Shown: positions 35,151 to 44,186, numbered from the stretch's first letter. The stretch is DNA of 64,000 nt from Flagellimonas sp. HMM57 (GCF_021390175.1 NZ_CP090004.1:3153001-3217000); one strand, 5' to 3'. Made by a program: numbers and translations. Notes: a model not told the origin generated them from the letters alone.

Positions 35151-36245
35151 ATGAAGTACATGTCAGAATACCGCGACCCTGAACTCGCGAAAAAATATTT
35201 GGAAGAAATCAAGAATACGGTCTCAAGGCCTTGGTCGATTATGGAGGTATGCGGTGGACAAACGCACAGTCTGGTCAAAAATGGTATTATTGATATGCTG
35301 CCCGATAAAGTCACGATGATTCATGGCCCGGGCTGCCCTGTTTGCGTAACACCGCTTAATTTAATTGATAAAGCCGTCTTTTTGGCTCTTGAAAAAAATG
35401 TGATCCTTTGTTCTTTTGGTGATATGCTTCGTGTACCCGGTTCACAAAAAAGTTTACTTGAAGCCAAAGCTGAAGGTGCTGATGTACGTGTTCTCTATTC
35501 TCCGTTGGAAGCAGTAAAAATTGCACAGGATAATCCAGATAAGGAAGTGGTATTTTTTGCGGTTGGTTTTGAAACTACGGCTCCTGCCAACGCCCTTTCT
35601 GTGGTTCATGCACACCGTAGCGGGGTTAAAAACTATGCTATTTTAGCATCCCATGTTCTTGTACCACCAGCAATAAAAGCAGTTATCGATGATGAAGAAA
35701 GTAAAATCGATGGATTTTTGGCTGCTGGTCACGTTTGTACCATAATGGGAAATACGGAGTACCATCCTATTTCGGCAACCTATAAAGTTCCTATTGTTGT
35801 GACTGGTTTTGAACCGCTGGATGTACTTCAAGGGATTTTGATGGTTATACGCCAGCTGGAACAAAGTAAATCAGAAGTGGAAAATCAATATGCGCGCATT
35901 GTCCGCGAAGAAGGAAACCCAGAGGCACAAAAAGTGATCAATGAAGTTTTTGAGATTCGTAATCAAATGTGGCGAGGTATAGGAGAAATTCCAGATAGCG
36001 GTTATGCGGTCCGTAAAAAATATGAGGCATACGATGCCACCAAAAAATATGAGGTCAATATTGAGGAAGCACCTGAAAACCCAAAGTGTATCTCGGGTCA
36101 GATTATGAAAGGAATCAAGAAACCTTTTGAATGCTCACAATTTGGAAAAACCTGTAAACCCACCAATCCACTTGGTGCACCCATGGTAAGTAGTGAAGGC
36201 GCTTGTGCGGCCTATTATCACTTTTCGGGAATGGTTGAAGCTTAA
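35151..36245 (+). CDS. hypD: Hydrogenase iron-cofactor assembly protein HypD
   Basis: 364 residues. All signature motifs are seen: MEVCGGQTHS, HGPGCPVCVTP (redox-active CxxC), FAVGFETTAPANA, and a C-terminal Cys-rich [4Fe-4S] region (CISGQIMKG, FECSQFGKTCKP, SEGACAAYYHF). It assembles Fe(CN)2CO with HypC and HypE. An internal ATG at 35160 could be the start instead; the difference is three residues. Confidence 0.93.
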   Translation: MKYMSEYRDPELAKKYLEEIKNTVSRPWSIMEVCGGQTHSLVKNGIIDMLPDKVTMIHGPGCPVCVTPLNLIDKAVFLALEKNVILCSFGDMLRVPGSQKSLLEAKAEGADVRVLYSPLEAVKIAQDNPDKEVVFFAVGFETTAPANALSVVHAHRSGVKNYAILASHVLVPPAIKAVIDDEESKIDGFLAAGHVCTIMGNTEYHPISATYKVPIVVTGFEPLDVLQGILMVIRQLEQSKSEVENQYARIVREEGNPEAQKVINEVFEIRNQMWRGIGEIPDSGYAVRKKYEAYDATKKYEVNIEEAPENPKCISGQIMKGIKKPFECSQFGKTCKPTNPLGAPMVSSEGACAAYYHFSGMVEA

Positions 36246-36256
36246 TCGAACTGTAA

Positions 36257-37318
36257 ATGTCGGATAATAAAAATTTACGCATGCAACTGCAATGTCCCAT
36301 GCCCCAGCTGGATTTTGATGTAATTACCTTGGGACATGGAAGTGGGGGAGTGCTCACCAATAAACTTTTGGACAGTGGTGTTTTTGACTTACTGAAAAAT
36401 GATATTTTAGAGGAACGCCATGATGGTGCTTTTTTGGAACTGAATGGTAAGACAGCGTTTTCAACAGATAGCTTTTTGGTTTCTCCTATTTTTTTCCCCG
36501 GTGGAAATATTGGAGAATTAGCTATTAATGGAACCGTAAATGACTTGGCGATGTGCGGTGCAATACCCAAATATTTATCACTGAGTTTTATTATTGAGGA
36601 AGGCCTTCCGGTAAAGGAATTTTGGGAAATATTGGTGTCCATAAAAATCGCTTGTGAAAATGCAGGGGTTCAGGTGGTTACTGGAGACACAAAAGTTGTT
36701 GAAAAAGGGAAGGGAGACAAAATTTTCATCAATACTTCGGGGATTGGTACGATACACCCCAAGGCCCTTATCGGTTCAAGAAATATAAAGGTTGGGGATA
36801 AAATCATTATCAGTGGAAACATGGCTTCCCATGGAATGGCCATTATGTCGGTTCGTGAAGGTCTGGAGTTTGATTCCGAGATTCAAAGCGATACCACCAA
36901 TCTCAATCATTCTGTGAGCAACCTTATCGACAAGTTTGGTTCGGCTATCCATCTATTAACTGATCCAACTAGAGGAGGAGTGGCAACTGTCTTAAAGGAA
37001 ATTGCACAATCCACAGAATTGGGCATCGATATTTTTCAAAAAGATTTTCCCATTAATGACCAAGTGGCGAGTGCCTGCGAATTATTGGGCTTAGACCCTT
37101 TATATGTTGCCAATGAAGGACTTTTTATTGCATTTGTCTCAGCATCGGAAGCAAACGCTGTATTGAAGACGTTGCAGGAAGATGAGAAGGGGAAAAATGC
37201 CAAGATTATAGGAAGCGTGGTCGATGCGCACCCAAAACAGGTAATCTTGGAAAGTGCCATTGGTGGAAAACGGGTGGTGAGCATGCTGCCTGGAGAGCAG
37301 TTACCTAGAATTTGTTAG
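36257..37318 (+). CDS. hypE: Carbamoyl dehydratase HypE
   Basis: 353 residues. ATP-binding LGHGSGG at the N terminus, NGTVNDLAMCGA, TGDTKVVEKGKGD, TDPTRGGVATVLKEIA, and the invariant C-terminal PRIC whose Cys353 is carbamoylated and dehydrated to a thiocyanate. It completes the HypABCDEF set, so the hydrogenase can be matured from this locus alone. One base separates its stop from the NHL gene. Confidence 0.94.
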   Translation: MSDNKNLRMQLQCPMPQLDFDVITLGHGSGGVLTNKLLDSGVFDLLKNDILEERHDGAFLELNGKTAFSTDSFLVSPIFFPGGNIGELAINGTVNDLAMCGAIPKYLSLSFIIEEGLPVKEFWEILVSIKIACENAGVQVVTGDTKVVEKGKGDKIFINTSGIGTIHPKALIGSRNIKVGDKIIISGNMASHGMAIMSVREGLEFDSEIQSDTTNLNHSVSNLIDKFGSAIHLLTDPTRGGVATVLKEIAQSTELGIDIFQKDFPINDQVASACELLGLDPLYVANEGLFIAFVSASEANAVLKTLQEDEKGKNAKIIGSVVDAHPKQVILESAIGGKRVVSMLPGEQLPRIC

Positions 37319-37319
37319 T

Positions 37320-38414
37320 ATGAATTTTGAAACCCTTGGCCCCCATGTTAGCAATTCCTATATTTTTAAGGGTTCCGAACAAATACCTTTTTTAGCTCCA
37401 AGAGGGGTGTTTACGGCTAAAAATCATTTGTTTGTTTCGGATACAGGTCGAAATCGTGTTTTTATTTGGCACAAGGTTCCAAAGACAGAGTACCAAGAAC
37501 CAGACGTTATTCTAGGGCAATCGAATATTTTGGAAACCGGTCGAAATTCCGATAGTGGTGTAACTTCCCAAACTTTGCATTATCCTTCTGGAATATGGAG
37601 CGATGGAACTATATTGATTGTTGGTGATGCATGGAATCATCGTGTATTGATTTGGCATGCAATGCCAACACAGAATGGACAACCTGCCGATGTGGTGTTG
37701 GGTCAACCCGATTTTGAATCCAACCAGCCCAATTTGCATGGTATTGGAACAGACCCCACGGCAAAATCCTTAAATTGGCCGTATGGTGTTTTTTCAGATG
37801 GAAACAGGTTATGGATTGCCGATACGGGAAATCGAAGAATCCTGTTCTACGAGAACATTCCAAAAGATAACTTTTCTGCGGCAGACCAGGTTATAGGAAA
37901 ACTGGATTTTACTACACGGGACTATGAGAATAATGAACCGGTATGGCCGTATTCTGTTAAAGTCAATGCAAAAAATCAAATGATCGTTGCCGATACCCAA
38001 TTCTATCGCAACCTCTTTTGGAATGATACTGATGACGCATTTTCAAAACCGGCGGAGGTAATTATTGGTCAGCAGAATTTTGACGCCTGTGGACAAAATC
38101 AATTTGGCTTGTTTCCCTCATCCAAATCCTTGAATTGGACGTACGATTCCTGTTTCTATAAAAATGGGTTACTGGTCAATGATACAGGTAATAGCAGAAT
38201 TCTCTGGTTTGAAGAAATTCCGGATAAAAATAACGCAGAAGCTACGTCGGTCATTGGAAAACGTGATTTTAAAACAGGAAGTGAAAATAAAGAGACTTTA
38301 ATGGGAACATCTAGCTCTTTGTACTGGCCTTTTTCGATTACAACAAACAACAAACAACTTATTATTGCCGATACGGGAAACCATCGTATAGTAATTACCG
38401 ATTTGAATTTTTAG
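37320..38414 (+). CDS. Cytoplasmic NHL-repeat beta-propeller protein of the hydrogenase operon
   Basis: 364 residues without a signal peptide. Six to seven repeats of the NHL type are visible (FVSDTGRNRVFIW; IVGDAWNHRVLIW; WIADTGNRRILFY; IVADTQFYRN; LVNDTGNSRILWF; IIADTGNHRIVIT), each followed by a VILGQ/VVLGQ/VIGK strand. NHL propellers usually bind proteins or small ligands. Directly behind hypE and convergent with a nickel transporter, it is probably part of hydrogenase assembly or regulation, but no role is established here. The 3' end overlaps the transporter's 3' end by 4 bp. Confidence 0.82.
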   Translation: MNFETLGPHVSNSYIFKGSEQIPFLAPRGVFTAKNHLFVSDTGRNRVFIWHKVPKTEYQEPDVILGQSNILETGRNSDSGVTSQTLHYPSGIWSDGTILIVGDAWNHRVLIWHAMPTQNGQPADVVLGQPDFESNQPNLHGIGTDPTAKSLNWPYGVFSDGNRLWIADTGNRRILFYENIPKDNFSAADQVIGKLDFTTRDYENNEPVWPYSVKVNAKNQMIVADTQFYRNLFWNDTDDAFSKPAEVIIGQQNFDACGQNQFGLFPSSKSLNWTYDSCFYKNGLLVNDTGNSRILWFEEIPDKNNAEATSVIGKRDFKTGSENKETLMGTSSSLYWPFSITTNNKQLIIADTGNHRIVITDLNF

Positions 38415-39115
38415 AAGCTAAGATATATCCAATAAATTCCTATTGCAATGGCAAAAAGTCCTCCAGACAGGCGAACCGTTCTAAAAAGGGATTGGTCGTT
38501 TTTGCTTTTTGAGTAGTTGGCAAGCAATCCCAATACATATGTATAGATGGTCATGGCTACAACCGTACCTAGTGCAAATCCCAAAATGTACTGGATGCTA
38601 TCAAACTGATTTTTAAAACCTAAAACGGGAAGCAATAGCACAAAGTGTGCAATTCCGGCTAGGCCATGTAAAACCCCAATTCCAAAAGAAGACCATAAGT
38701 TTTGCTTGACCTTTTTTTGGTGTGAATGGCTATGGTTCAATTCGTTTGCCCCATGTTTATGCTCATGAACGTGGATATAAGGTTCTTCACCATCATGAAT
38801 ATGGGGATGCTTGTGATGCTTGCTTTTATAGAAAATATGGAATAGTGCCCAAAGTCCAACTGCAACCAAAACAAACCCGACCAATTGTTCGCTATGTTCA
38901 GAAATCTGCTCAATGGGTATAAATTCTTTGAACAAGAGTAATAGTAAGCCAATGAGCAACATCCCTCCTAAATGGCCAAATCCCCAAACCAAGCCGATTT
39001 TCCAAACTTTTCGCCTAGTTTCAATGGCCAATGGTGTAACGGCCGCCAAATGATCAGGTCCAGAAACTACGTGCAGTAACGATGCAAAAAAACCAGCAAA
39101 TAAAGGAAAACCCAT
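38411..39115 (-). CDS. Nickel/cobalt transporter-like membrane protein (NicO/UreH-type)
   Basis: 234 residues, six or so hydrophobic helices. The first helix holds HVVSGPDHLAAVTPLAI, the His-Asp-His metal motif of this transporter class; a second H-containing helix is GVLHGLAGIAHFVLLLP. A cytoplasmic loop of about 40 residues is very rich in His (KHHKHPHIHDG, HVHEHKHG, HSHSHQ) and should bind or sense nickel. It is on the opposite strand but convergent with the hydrogenase operon and most likely supplies its nickel. Export rather than import cannot be excluded. Confidence 0.85.
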   Translation of the reverse strand: MGFPLFAGFFASLLHVVSGPDHLAAVTPLAIETRRKVWKIGLVWGFGHLGGMLLIGLLLLLFKEFIPIEQISEHSEQLVGFVLVAVGLWALFHIFYKSKHHKHPHIHDGEEPYIHVHEHKHGANELNHSHSHQKKVKQNLWSSFGIGVLHGLAGIAHFVLLLPVLGFKNQFDSIQYILGFALGTVVAMTIYTYVLGLLANYSKSKNDQSLFRTVRLSGGLFAIAIGIYWIYLSF

Positions 39116-39362
39116 GAGTTAGTTTAGAATCAACAATTTAAGGATTTCTATTTTAGAATGATATCATAAAACCTAAAATATTGTAGGATGTTTTTATACG
39201 GCAACTACCTCACATTATGAATAGATTTTATTGATATGAAATAGATTAATATAGTAAGGCTATTTTAAAATAATCTAAATTGATATTGCTGAAAACCAGT
39301 TATTTAAATTGTTTCTAACAATGCCCAATCTTAATTTTATAATGAACTTAAAATAGGTTGTT

Positions 39363-39611
39363 ATGGCAATAAGATTAGGAAATAGTTGTATTAATTGTGA
39401 AAACTTAGTTGAAGGGAACACCTGTAAGGTACACGGTGTTAAAGTAGGCAATAGTTATACCTGTGATAGCTTTGAAATGAAGCAGGTACTTAAGAACGAT
39501 ACGAATTGTGTAACATGTGTTCGCTTTGAAGCGAGTGATTGCGCAAACCCACAAAAAGCAGCTCCTGGAATGTCCTGTAACCAATGGGCACCACGGCAGG
39601 CTTCAGCTTAA
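39363..39611 (+). CDS. Small Cys-rich protein with two tandem HiPIP-like four-Cys modules
   Basis: 82 residues, no signal peptide. Cys at 9, 12, 21, 34 and again at 49, 52, 60, 72: two CxxC-x(7-8)-C-x(11-12)-C units, each ending Cys-x-x-aromatic (CDSF, CNQW). This spacing recalls the minimal high-potential iron-sulfur motif (CxxC, C, and Cys-x-x-Phe/Trp), duplicated. A zinc ribbon pair is the alternative. It stands alone between the nickel transporter and a strong terminator. If it binds an Fe-S cluster it could exchange electrons with the hydrogenase, but this is speculation from position. Confidence 0.7.
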   Translation: MAIRLGNSCINCENLVEGNTCKVHGVKVGNSYTCDSFEMKQVLKNDTNCVTCVRFEASDCANPQKAAPGMSCNQWAPRQASA

Positions 39612-39637
39612 AACAGAACTACAAAATCATTGGAAAG

Positions 39638-39666
39638 AAGGTCAGTTTGAACAGCTGGCCTTTTTT
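39638..39666 (+). terminator. Rho-independent terminator of the Cys-rich gene
   Basis: AAGGTCAG, a 9-nt loop, CTGGCCTT (8-bp stem with one G-U pair) and a run of six T. It lies 27 bp after the stop codon of the Cys-rich gene. Confidence 0.8.
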
Positions 39667-40027
39667 ATTGCAATAAACTACTTCAATTTCAAACTTGCAC
39701 AAAATAGTATAGTCTGCATATGATTTTTTTGTGCAATGATTTTTACTATCTCTCTATATTATTTTAGAACTAATTCGGGTCAGTTTTTTAGCAGCTATTC
39801 AGTTACTTTTTTGTACTTCAAGAAACTATTAGCTCAAATTTTCATGTATCTATAAACAGGATCTTGGAGGGCTAAACTAGTTTTTGCTTGTCCAAAACGA
39901 AGATTTGTGCTATAATTTTTCGTCTTTATAATGACTAATAAAGATTCATTATAAATTAATTTTCCGTGTAAAAATATTTTATTAGTTTTGTCTAAAAATA
40001 ATTTATGATTAGGTTAAAATTAAATAT
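39667..40027 (+). other. AT-rich leader before the TonB receptor with a -7 promoter element
   Basis: No gene is visible. TAGTTTTG at 39983-39990 fits the TAnnTTTG -7 element, 37 bp before the receptor ATG; no clear -33 TTG stands at the right distance, so the promoter may need an activator. The rest (39667-39980) is AT-rich without an evident hairpin or long repeat. Confidence 0.45.
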
Positions 40028-42391
40028 ATGCGCCTAAAAAAATACTTTTTGCTATGCTTTATTATTTCAAGTTTAAGTATTTCTGCCCAAACTGACCAGG
40101 CGATAATTAAAGGCCACGTCACTTCTAGTAATGAGGCCATACCTTTTGCTACCGTTTTTGTGAAAAATGGTGCGGAAGGAACTACTACTAATAGGGAAGG
40201 CTATTACGAATTGAATGTAAATCCAGGTGAACTTACGTTGCAAATCAGCTCTCAAGGTTATAGAAAAACGACCAAAACCATAGTGGTAGCAGCAAATGAA
40301 GAGGCCACGCTAAATTTTGAGGTTATTGAAGATGCCTTGGGGTTGGATGAGGTCGTTATTAGTGCCACCAGAAATCGTGTGGAACGTAGAAGCGCTCCCG
40401 TTGTTGTTTCTACCTTAAAACCAAGACTGTTGACCGCAACCCAATCCATTACATTGGCCGATGGGCTCAATTATGCACCTGGAATACGCTTGGAGACCAA
40501 CTGTCAGAATTGCGGATTTACCCAAGTACGCTTAAATGGTCTTGATGGAGGGTATACACAGGTATTGTTAAACAGTAGGCCCGTATTCAGTTCGTTGGTT
40601 GGGGTCTATGGCTTGGAACAGATTCCTACCAATATCATTGAACGGGTAGAGGTGGTTCGTAGCGGCGGTTCTGCACTTTATGGTTCAAATGCCATTGCAG
40701 GAACGGTCAATATCATCACTAAAGACCCTATTCTGAATACTTGGGAAATCGCTACAAATTTAGCTCTTGTGGATGGTAAGACAGCCGATCGTATCCTTAC
40801 CTTCAACACTTCTGTTGTAGCGGATGATTTGAATAGCGGCTTTACCCTTTTTGGAACATATCGAAATCGCGAAAGTTATGATGCGAATGATGATGGATTT
40901 TCAGAGCTTGTTGAACTACGAAATAATACTGTTGGAGCTAAAGCCTTTTTAAGACCTACAGACCGTAGCAGGATTTCGGTGAATCTAAATGCAATTCGAG
41001 AGTATAGAAGGGGAGGTGATCGTTTGGATTTAGCTCCACAATTTACGGATATCACGGAAGAACTGGATCATGATACCTTTATTGGAGGAGTCGATTATGA
41101 GTTGGATAGTAAAGACAAAACAGCAAAATACCAGATTTATACTTCAGCTTCTTACACCAATAGGGATAGTTACTACGGGGGGCTTGGTGGTGGAAGAACC
41201 CGTCAAGATAGTATTTTGGCAAACAACGCCTTTGGCAACACGAAAGATTTGGCATGGGTAAATGGGTTACAGTATACCAAGACATTTAAAAATGACGATG
41301 TACTAACGGTCGGGGGTGAGTTTAACCATAATGAAACAGAGGATATCATAGAGGGCTATGACAGATTGATCGATCAAAGCGTTAACGCCTTAGGAGGGTA
41401 TTTTCAGTATGAATGGAAGCCTACTGAGAAATTAAGGGCCTTAATAGGTACTCGATTGGATAATGTGACCGTCGATGGTGATTTTTCCATCGGGGGAATT
41501 GATAGAGGAGTGGATATCAACCAAACGGCAATTTCACCCAGGGTTACGCTCTCTTATCAATTTACAGAAGCATTAAAATTGAGAGGTGGCTATGCTCGGG
41601 GATTTCGTGCACCACAGGCCTTTAATGAAGATTTGCATATATCGAGTGTCGGAGGAGAACCCCAGTTCGTCATTCTTTCCAATGACCTGAATACCGAGTA
41701 TTCCAATGCATTTACAGGCTCTCTCAATTACTCTAAATCAGTCGGGTTGTTACAAATGGATTTTTTGGTTGAAGGATTCTATACAATTTTGGAGGACCCG
41801 TTCACATTAGTGAGCACTGGCGCGGTTTTGGACAATGGTTCTATTTTGGAAGAAGTACGGAATGGTTCTGGCGCGAAGGTATACGGTACCAATTTTGAGC
41901 TTGGGGTTTCTCCAGACCCCAGATGGCAATTCCAATTGGGAGGAACACTACAAAAAGCGGAATATGATGAACCCCAAATATTGTTCGAGTCCGATGGAAC
42001 CCCGGGTGAGTCGGATATTGAAGTGAATGAGTTTGTAAGGACGCCCAATCTCTATGGCTATCTAAATACTACATGGTTGCCAAACGAGGCCTTTAATGTA
42101 GATATTACTGGTACATATACTGGTGGAATGACAGTACCTTTGGTTATAAGTGACACCGGATTTTTGCAGTTGAACGAAGTAGATTCCTTTTTCGACTTGA
42201 ACATCAAATTGGAATCGCATGTTGACTTTAATGAAAACTTTATGATGACTTTTTCCGGTGGGATAAAGAACATATTCAATAGTTTCCAAGACGACTTTGA
42301 TATAGGCCCTACAAGAGATTCCGATTATATTTATGGGCCTAATGCCCCAAGGACCTTTTTTATAGGCGTAAAGTTTGGAAAATTACATTAG
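40028..42391 (+). CDS. TonB-dependent outer-membrane receptor, metal or metallophore type
   Basis: 787 residues. Signal peptide (MRLKKYFLLCFIISSLSISAQ), a carboxypeptidase-regulatory-like domain (about 25-105), a TonB box (DEVVISATR), plug and 22-strand barrel ending in an aromatic-rich strand (FFIGVKFGKLH; last residues not Phe). The plug contains C159-x-x-C162 (TNCQNCGF), unusual for a plug. The size and lack of a partner SusD point to iron, copper, nickel or vitamin uptake rather than glycans. Placed after a nickel hydrogenase and transporter, nickel is an attractive but unproven ligand. A thioredoxin-like protein is encoded next. Confidence 0.85.
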   Translation: MRLKKYFLLCFIISSLSISAQTDQAIIKGHVTSSNEAIPFATVFVKNGAEGTTTNREGYYELNVNPGELTLQISSQGYRKTTKTIVVAANEEATLNFEVIEDALGLDEVVISATRNRVERRSAPVVVSTLKPRLLTATQSITLADGLNYAPGIRLETNCQNCGFTQVRLNGLDGGYTQVLLNSRPVFSSLVGVYGLEQIPTNIIERVEVVRSGGSALYGSNAIAGTVNIITKDPILNTWEIATNLALVDGKTADRILTFNTSVVADDLNSGFTLFGTYRNRESYDANDDGFSELVELRNNTVGAKAFLRPTDRSRISVNLNAIREYRRGGDRLDLAPQFTDITEELDHDTFIGGVDYELDSKDKTAKYQIYTSASYTNRDSYYGGLGGGRTRQDSILANNAFGNTKDLAWVNGLQYTKTFKNDDVLTVGGEFNHNETEDIIEGYDRLIDQSVNALGGYFQYEWKPTEKLRALIGTRLDNVTVDGDFSIGGIDRGVDINQTAISPRVTLSYQFTEALKLRGGYARGFRAPQAFNEDLHISSVGGEPQFVILSNDLNTEYSNAFTGSLNYSKSVGLLQMDFLVEGFYTILEDPFTLVSTGAVLDNGSILEEVRNGSGAKVYGTNFELGVSPDPRWQFQLGGTLQKAEYDEPQILFESDGTPGESDIEVNEFVRTPNLYGYLNTTWLPNEAFNVDITGTYTGGMTVPLVISDTGFLQLNEVDSFFDLNIKLESHVDFNENFMMTFSGGIKNIFNSFQDDFDIGPTRDSDYIYGPNAPRTFFIGVKFGKLH

Positions 42392-42422
42392 AACAGTTGA
42401 TTTGTTGAAAATTAAGTTTAAT

Positions 42423-42494
42423 AAAAAGGGTTGCTTATTTGTATCTTGAAAGAATTGGTAATTCAAAAGCAATGATAGTTGGTGACCCTTTTTT
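42423..42494 (+). terminator. Extended multi-stem hairpin with T-run after the receptor gene
   Basis: AAAAAGGGT (42423-42431) pairs with ACCCTTTTT (42485-42493); inside it TGCTT pairs with AAGCA and GAATT with AATTC around a 3-nt loop. The 3' arm runs into a T tract. It reads as a terminator for the receptor gene, but it ends only 14 bp before the thioredoxin-like gene, so it could attenuate or otherwise control that gene. Confidence 0.5.
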
Positions 42495-42508
42495 CGACAG
42501 TAACTACT

Positions 42509-42985
42509 ATGAATTTTAAGAATTTCTTATTTTTTGGTTTTTACATGCTCTCAATACATATTGGGATTTCGCAGCAGGATGAAATCAATTGGTTGAGTTT
42601 TGAACAATTGGAGACTGCTCTTGCTGAAAAACCTAAAAAAGTTTTCATCGATTTTTACGCTGACTGGTGTACTTATTGTAAAAAGATGGATAAAGCCGCA
42701 TTTCAGAATCCTGAGGTTATTAAAAGACTAAATACAGCGTATTATGCCGTCAAAATGAATGCAGAACATAAAGACAGTATACAATTTGGCGGTGATGTTT
42801 TTTATAATAAAGAATTGGGTAAAAAGCGAAATCCTACCCATGAAATTCCTTTATTGCTGGCATCACGGGAAGATGTGCCATTTTCATTGCCCGCAGTATT
42901 GGTTTTGGACGAGTATTTTCAAGTTAAAGCCCGATATTTTGAGTATTTATCACCAAAAAAAATGGTGAAAATCCTATCTGAATGA
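42509..42985 (+). CDS. Periplasmic thioredoxin-like protein (WCTYC)
   Basis: 158 residues. The start at 42509 gives a signal peptide (MNFKNFLFFGFYMLSIHIGIS); the upstream ATG/GTG options lie inside the hairpin. The thioredoxin fold has FIDFYADWCTYCKKMD with active-site C54 and C57. The later LLLASREDVPFSLPAVLVL supplies the cis-Pro loop. It resembles DsbD-C/thiol-disulfide proteins that keep Cys reduced in the periplasm. The neighbouring receptor has a CxxC in its plug, which could be its substrate; inference only. Confidence 0.8.
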   Translation: MNFKNFLFFGFYMLSIHIGISQQDEINWLSFEQLETALAEKPKKVFIDFYADWCTYCKKMDKAAFQNPEVIKRLNTAYYAVKMNAEHKDSIQFGGDVFYNKELGKKRNPTHEIPLLLASREDVPFSLPAVLVLDEYFQVKARYFEYLSPKKMVKILSE

Positions 42986-43110
42986 CTCTATTTCAAACAC
43001 TTTTTTGATAAGTTCCTTCTTATCTTGGCTATCGGACAGAATTCTTGTGGTATTGAAACTTCAAGCAAGGAGCTTCAGAATTTTAACCTTTGATCCATTA
43101 TATTTGAAGC

Positions 43111-44118
43111 ATGCAGAAAAGGGTTTCGCTAAAAGATATTGCAAAAAAAGCAGGAGTTTCCATTGCCACGGTATCTTATGTGCTGTCCAAACAAAAAAAT
43201 AGTGGCGTTAGCCAAGAGGTTTCGGATAAGATCAGAAAAATAGCTAAAGAACTTAACTATAGGCCCAACCAGATTGCCAAAAGTCTTCAGAGTGGCAAAA
43301 GCCATACCATTGGATTGATTGTAGCCGATATTTCCAATCCTTTTTTTGCCCAGATTGCAAGAATTGTAGAAGACGAAGCAAAAAAAAATGGGTATACCGT
43401 AATCTTTGGAAGCTCGGACGAAAAAGCTTCAAAATCGGGAGACCTAATAAAATTTTTGTTGAACAGGCAAGTGGACGGTTTTATCATTGCACCTTCAGAA
43501 GCTTCGGAAAATCAATTACAACAATTAAAGGAACAAAAAGTACCTTTTGTACTGATTGATCGTTATTTCCCGGATATAGAAACCAATTTTGTCGCAATAG
43601 ACAATCAAAAAGCTGCTTTTGATGCCGTTAACCGATTAAAAAAAAATGGAAAAAAACGGATTGGTATGATTGCTTATGATACGCAATTGCATCATATGAA
43701 AGAACGGGTAAGGGGTTTTAAAAATGCTATAACAGCCGAAGAATACCAAGAAACATTGCTTCAAAAGGTCGAGTTTTCAAAGATTAAGGAAGGCGTTCCA
43801 AAAGCCATTGAAGCATTATTGGGAAATGAAAATTCTGTAGATGCCATTTTTTTTGCGACCAACACTTTGGGCATAACGGGCCTAAAGTATCTTAACGAGC
43901 GCAACATAAACGTTCCCGAAGACGTTGCTGTTATCGTTTTTGATGAAAGTGAAGCATTTGATTTCTTTTATTGTCCATTGACCTATGTGAAACAACCTTT
44001 ACCAGATTTAGCCAAAAAAGCGGTAAATGTACTTGTGGAGGAGATAACCAAACCAAGTAAGAACGTATCCAAAATAAATCTGGATGCCGAATTGATTGTG
44101 GGGAATTCTTGTAGATAG
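43111..44118 (+). CDS. LacI-family transcriptional regulator (fucI/SusCD regulon)
   Basis: 335 residues. Helix-turn-helix VSLKDIAKKAGVSIATVSYVLS, hinge YRPNQIAKSLQSGKS, then the sugar-sensing domain (HTIGLIVADISNPFFAQI, VDGFIIAPS, VPFVLIDRY, DAIFFATN). It precedes the fucI operon on the same strand. The 16-bp palindrome ACTTAAACGTTTAAGT is found at both the fucI operon promoter (44192-44207) and the SusC promoter (within 52208-52227), so this is the obvious common repressor. It differs in hinge and operator from the module B LacI. Confidence 0.9.
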   Translation: MQKRVSLKDIAKKAGVSIATVSYVLSKQKNSGVSQEVSDKIRKIAKELNYRPNQIAKSLQSGKSHTIGLIVADISNPFFAQIARIVEDEAKKNGYTVIFGSSDEKASKSGDLIKFLLNRQVDGFIIAPSEASENQLQQLKEQKVPFVLIDRYFPDIETNFVAIDNQKAAFDAVNRLKKNGKKRIGMIAYDTQLHHMKERVRGFKNAITAEEYQETLLQKVEFSKIKEGVPKAIEALLGNENSVDAIFFATNTLGITGLKYLNERNINVPEDVAVIVFDESEAFDFFYCPLTYVKQPLPDLAKKAVNVLVEEITKPSKNVSKINLDAELIVGNSCR

Positions 44119-44186
44119 TTAAATCTTTGACTAAAAAATTATTGGGAAACTAGAGTTCAAATAATTTGGGTTATGGAATATTTGAT

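Noticed and set aside
43099..43106. TATATTTG five bases before the lacI start as a leaderless promoter
   Set aside because: It fits the -7 element, but no TTG stands at the right distance and the start site would fall on the ATG; chance match in AT-rich DNA.
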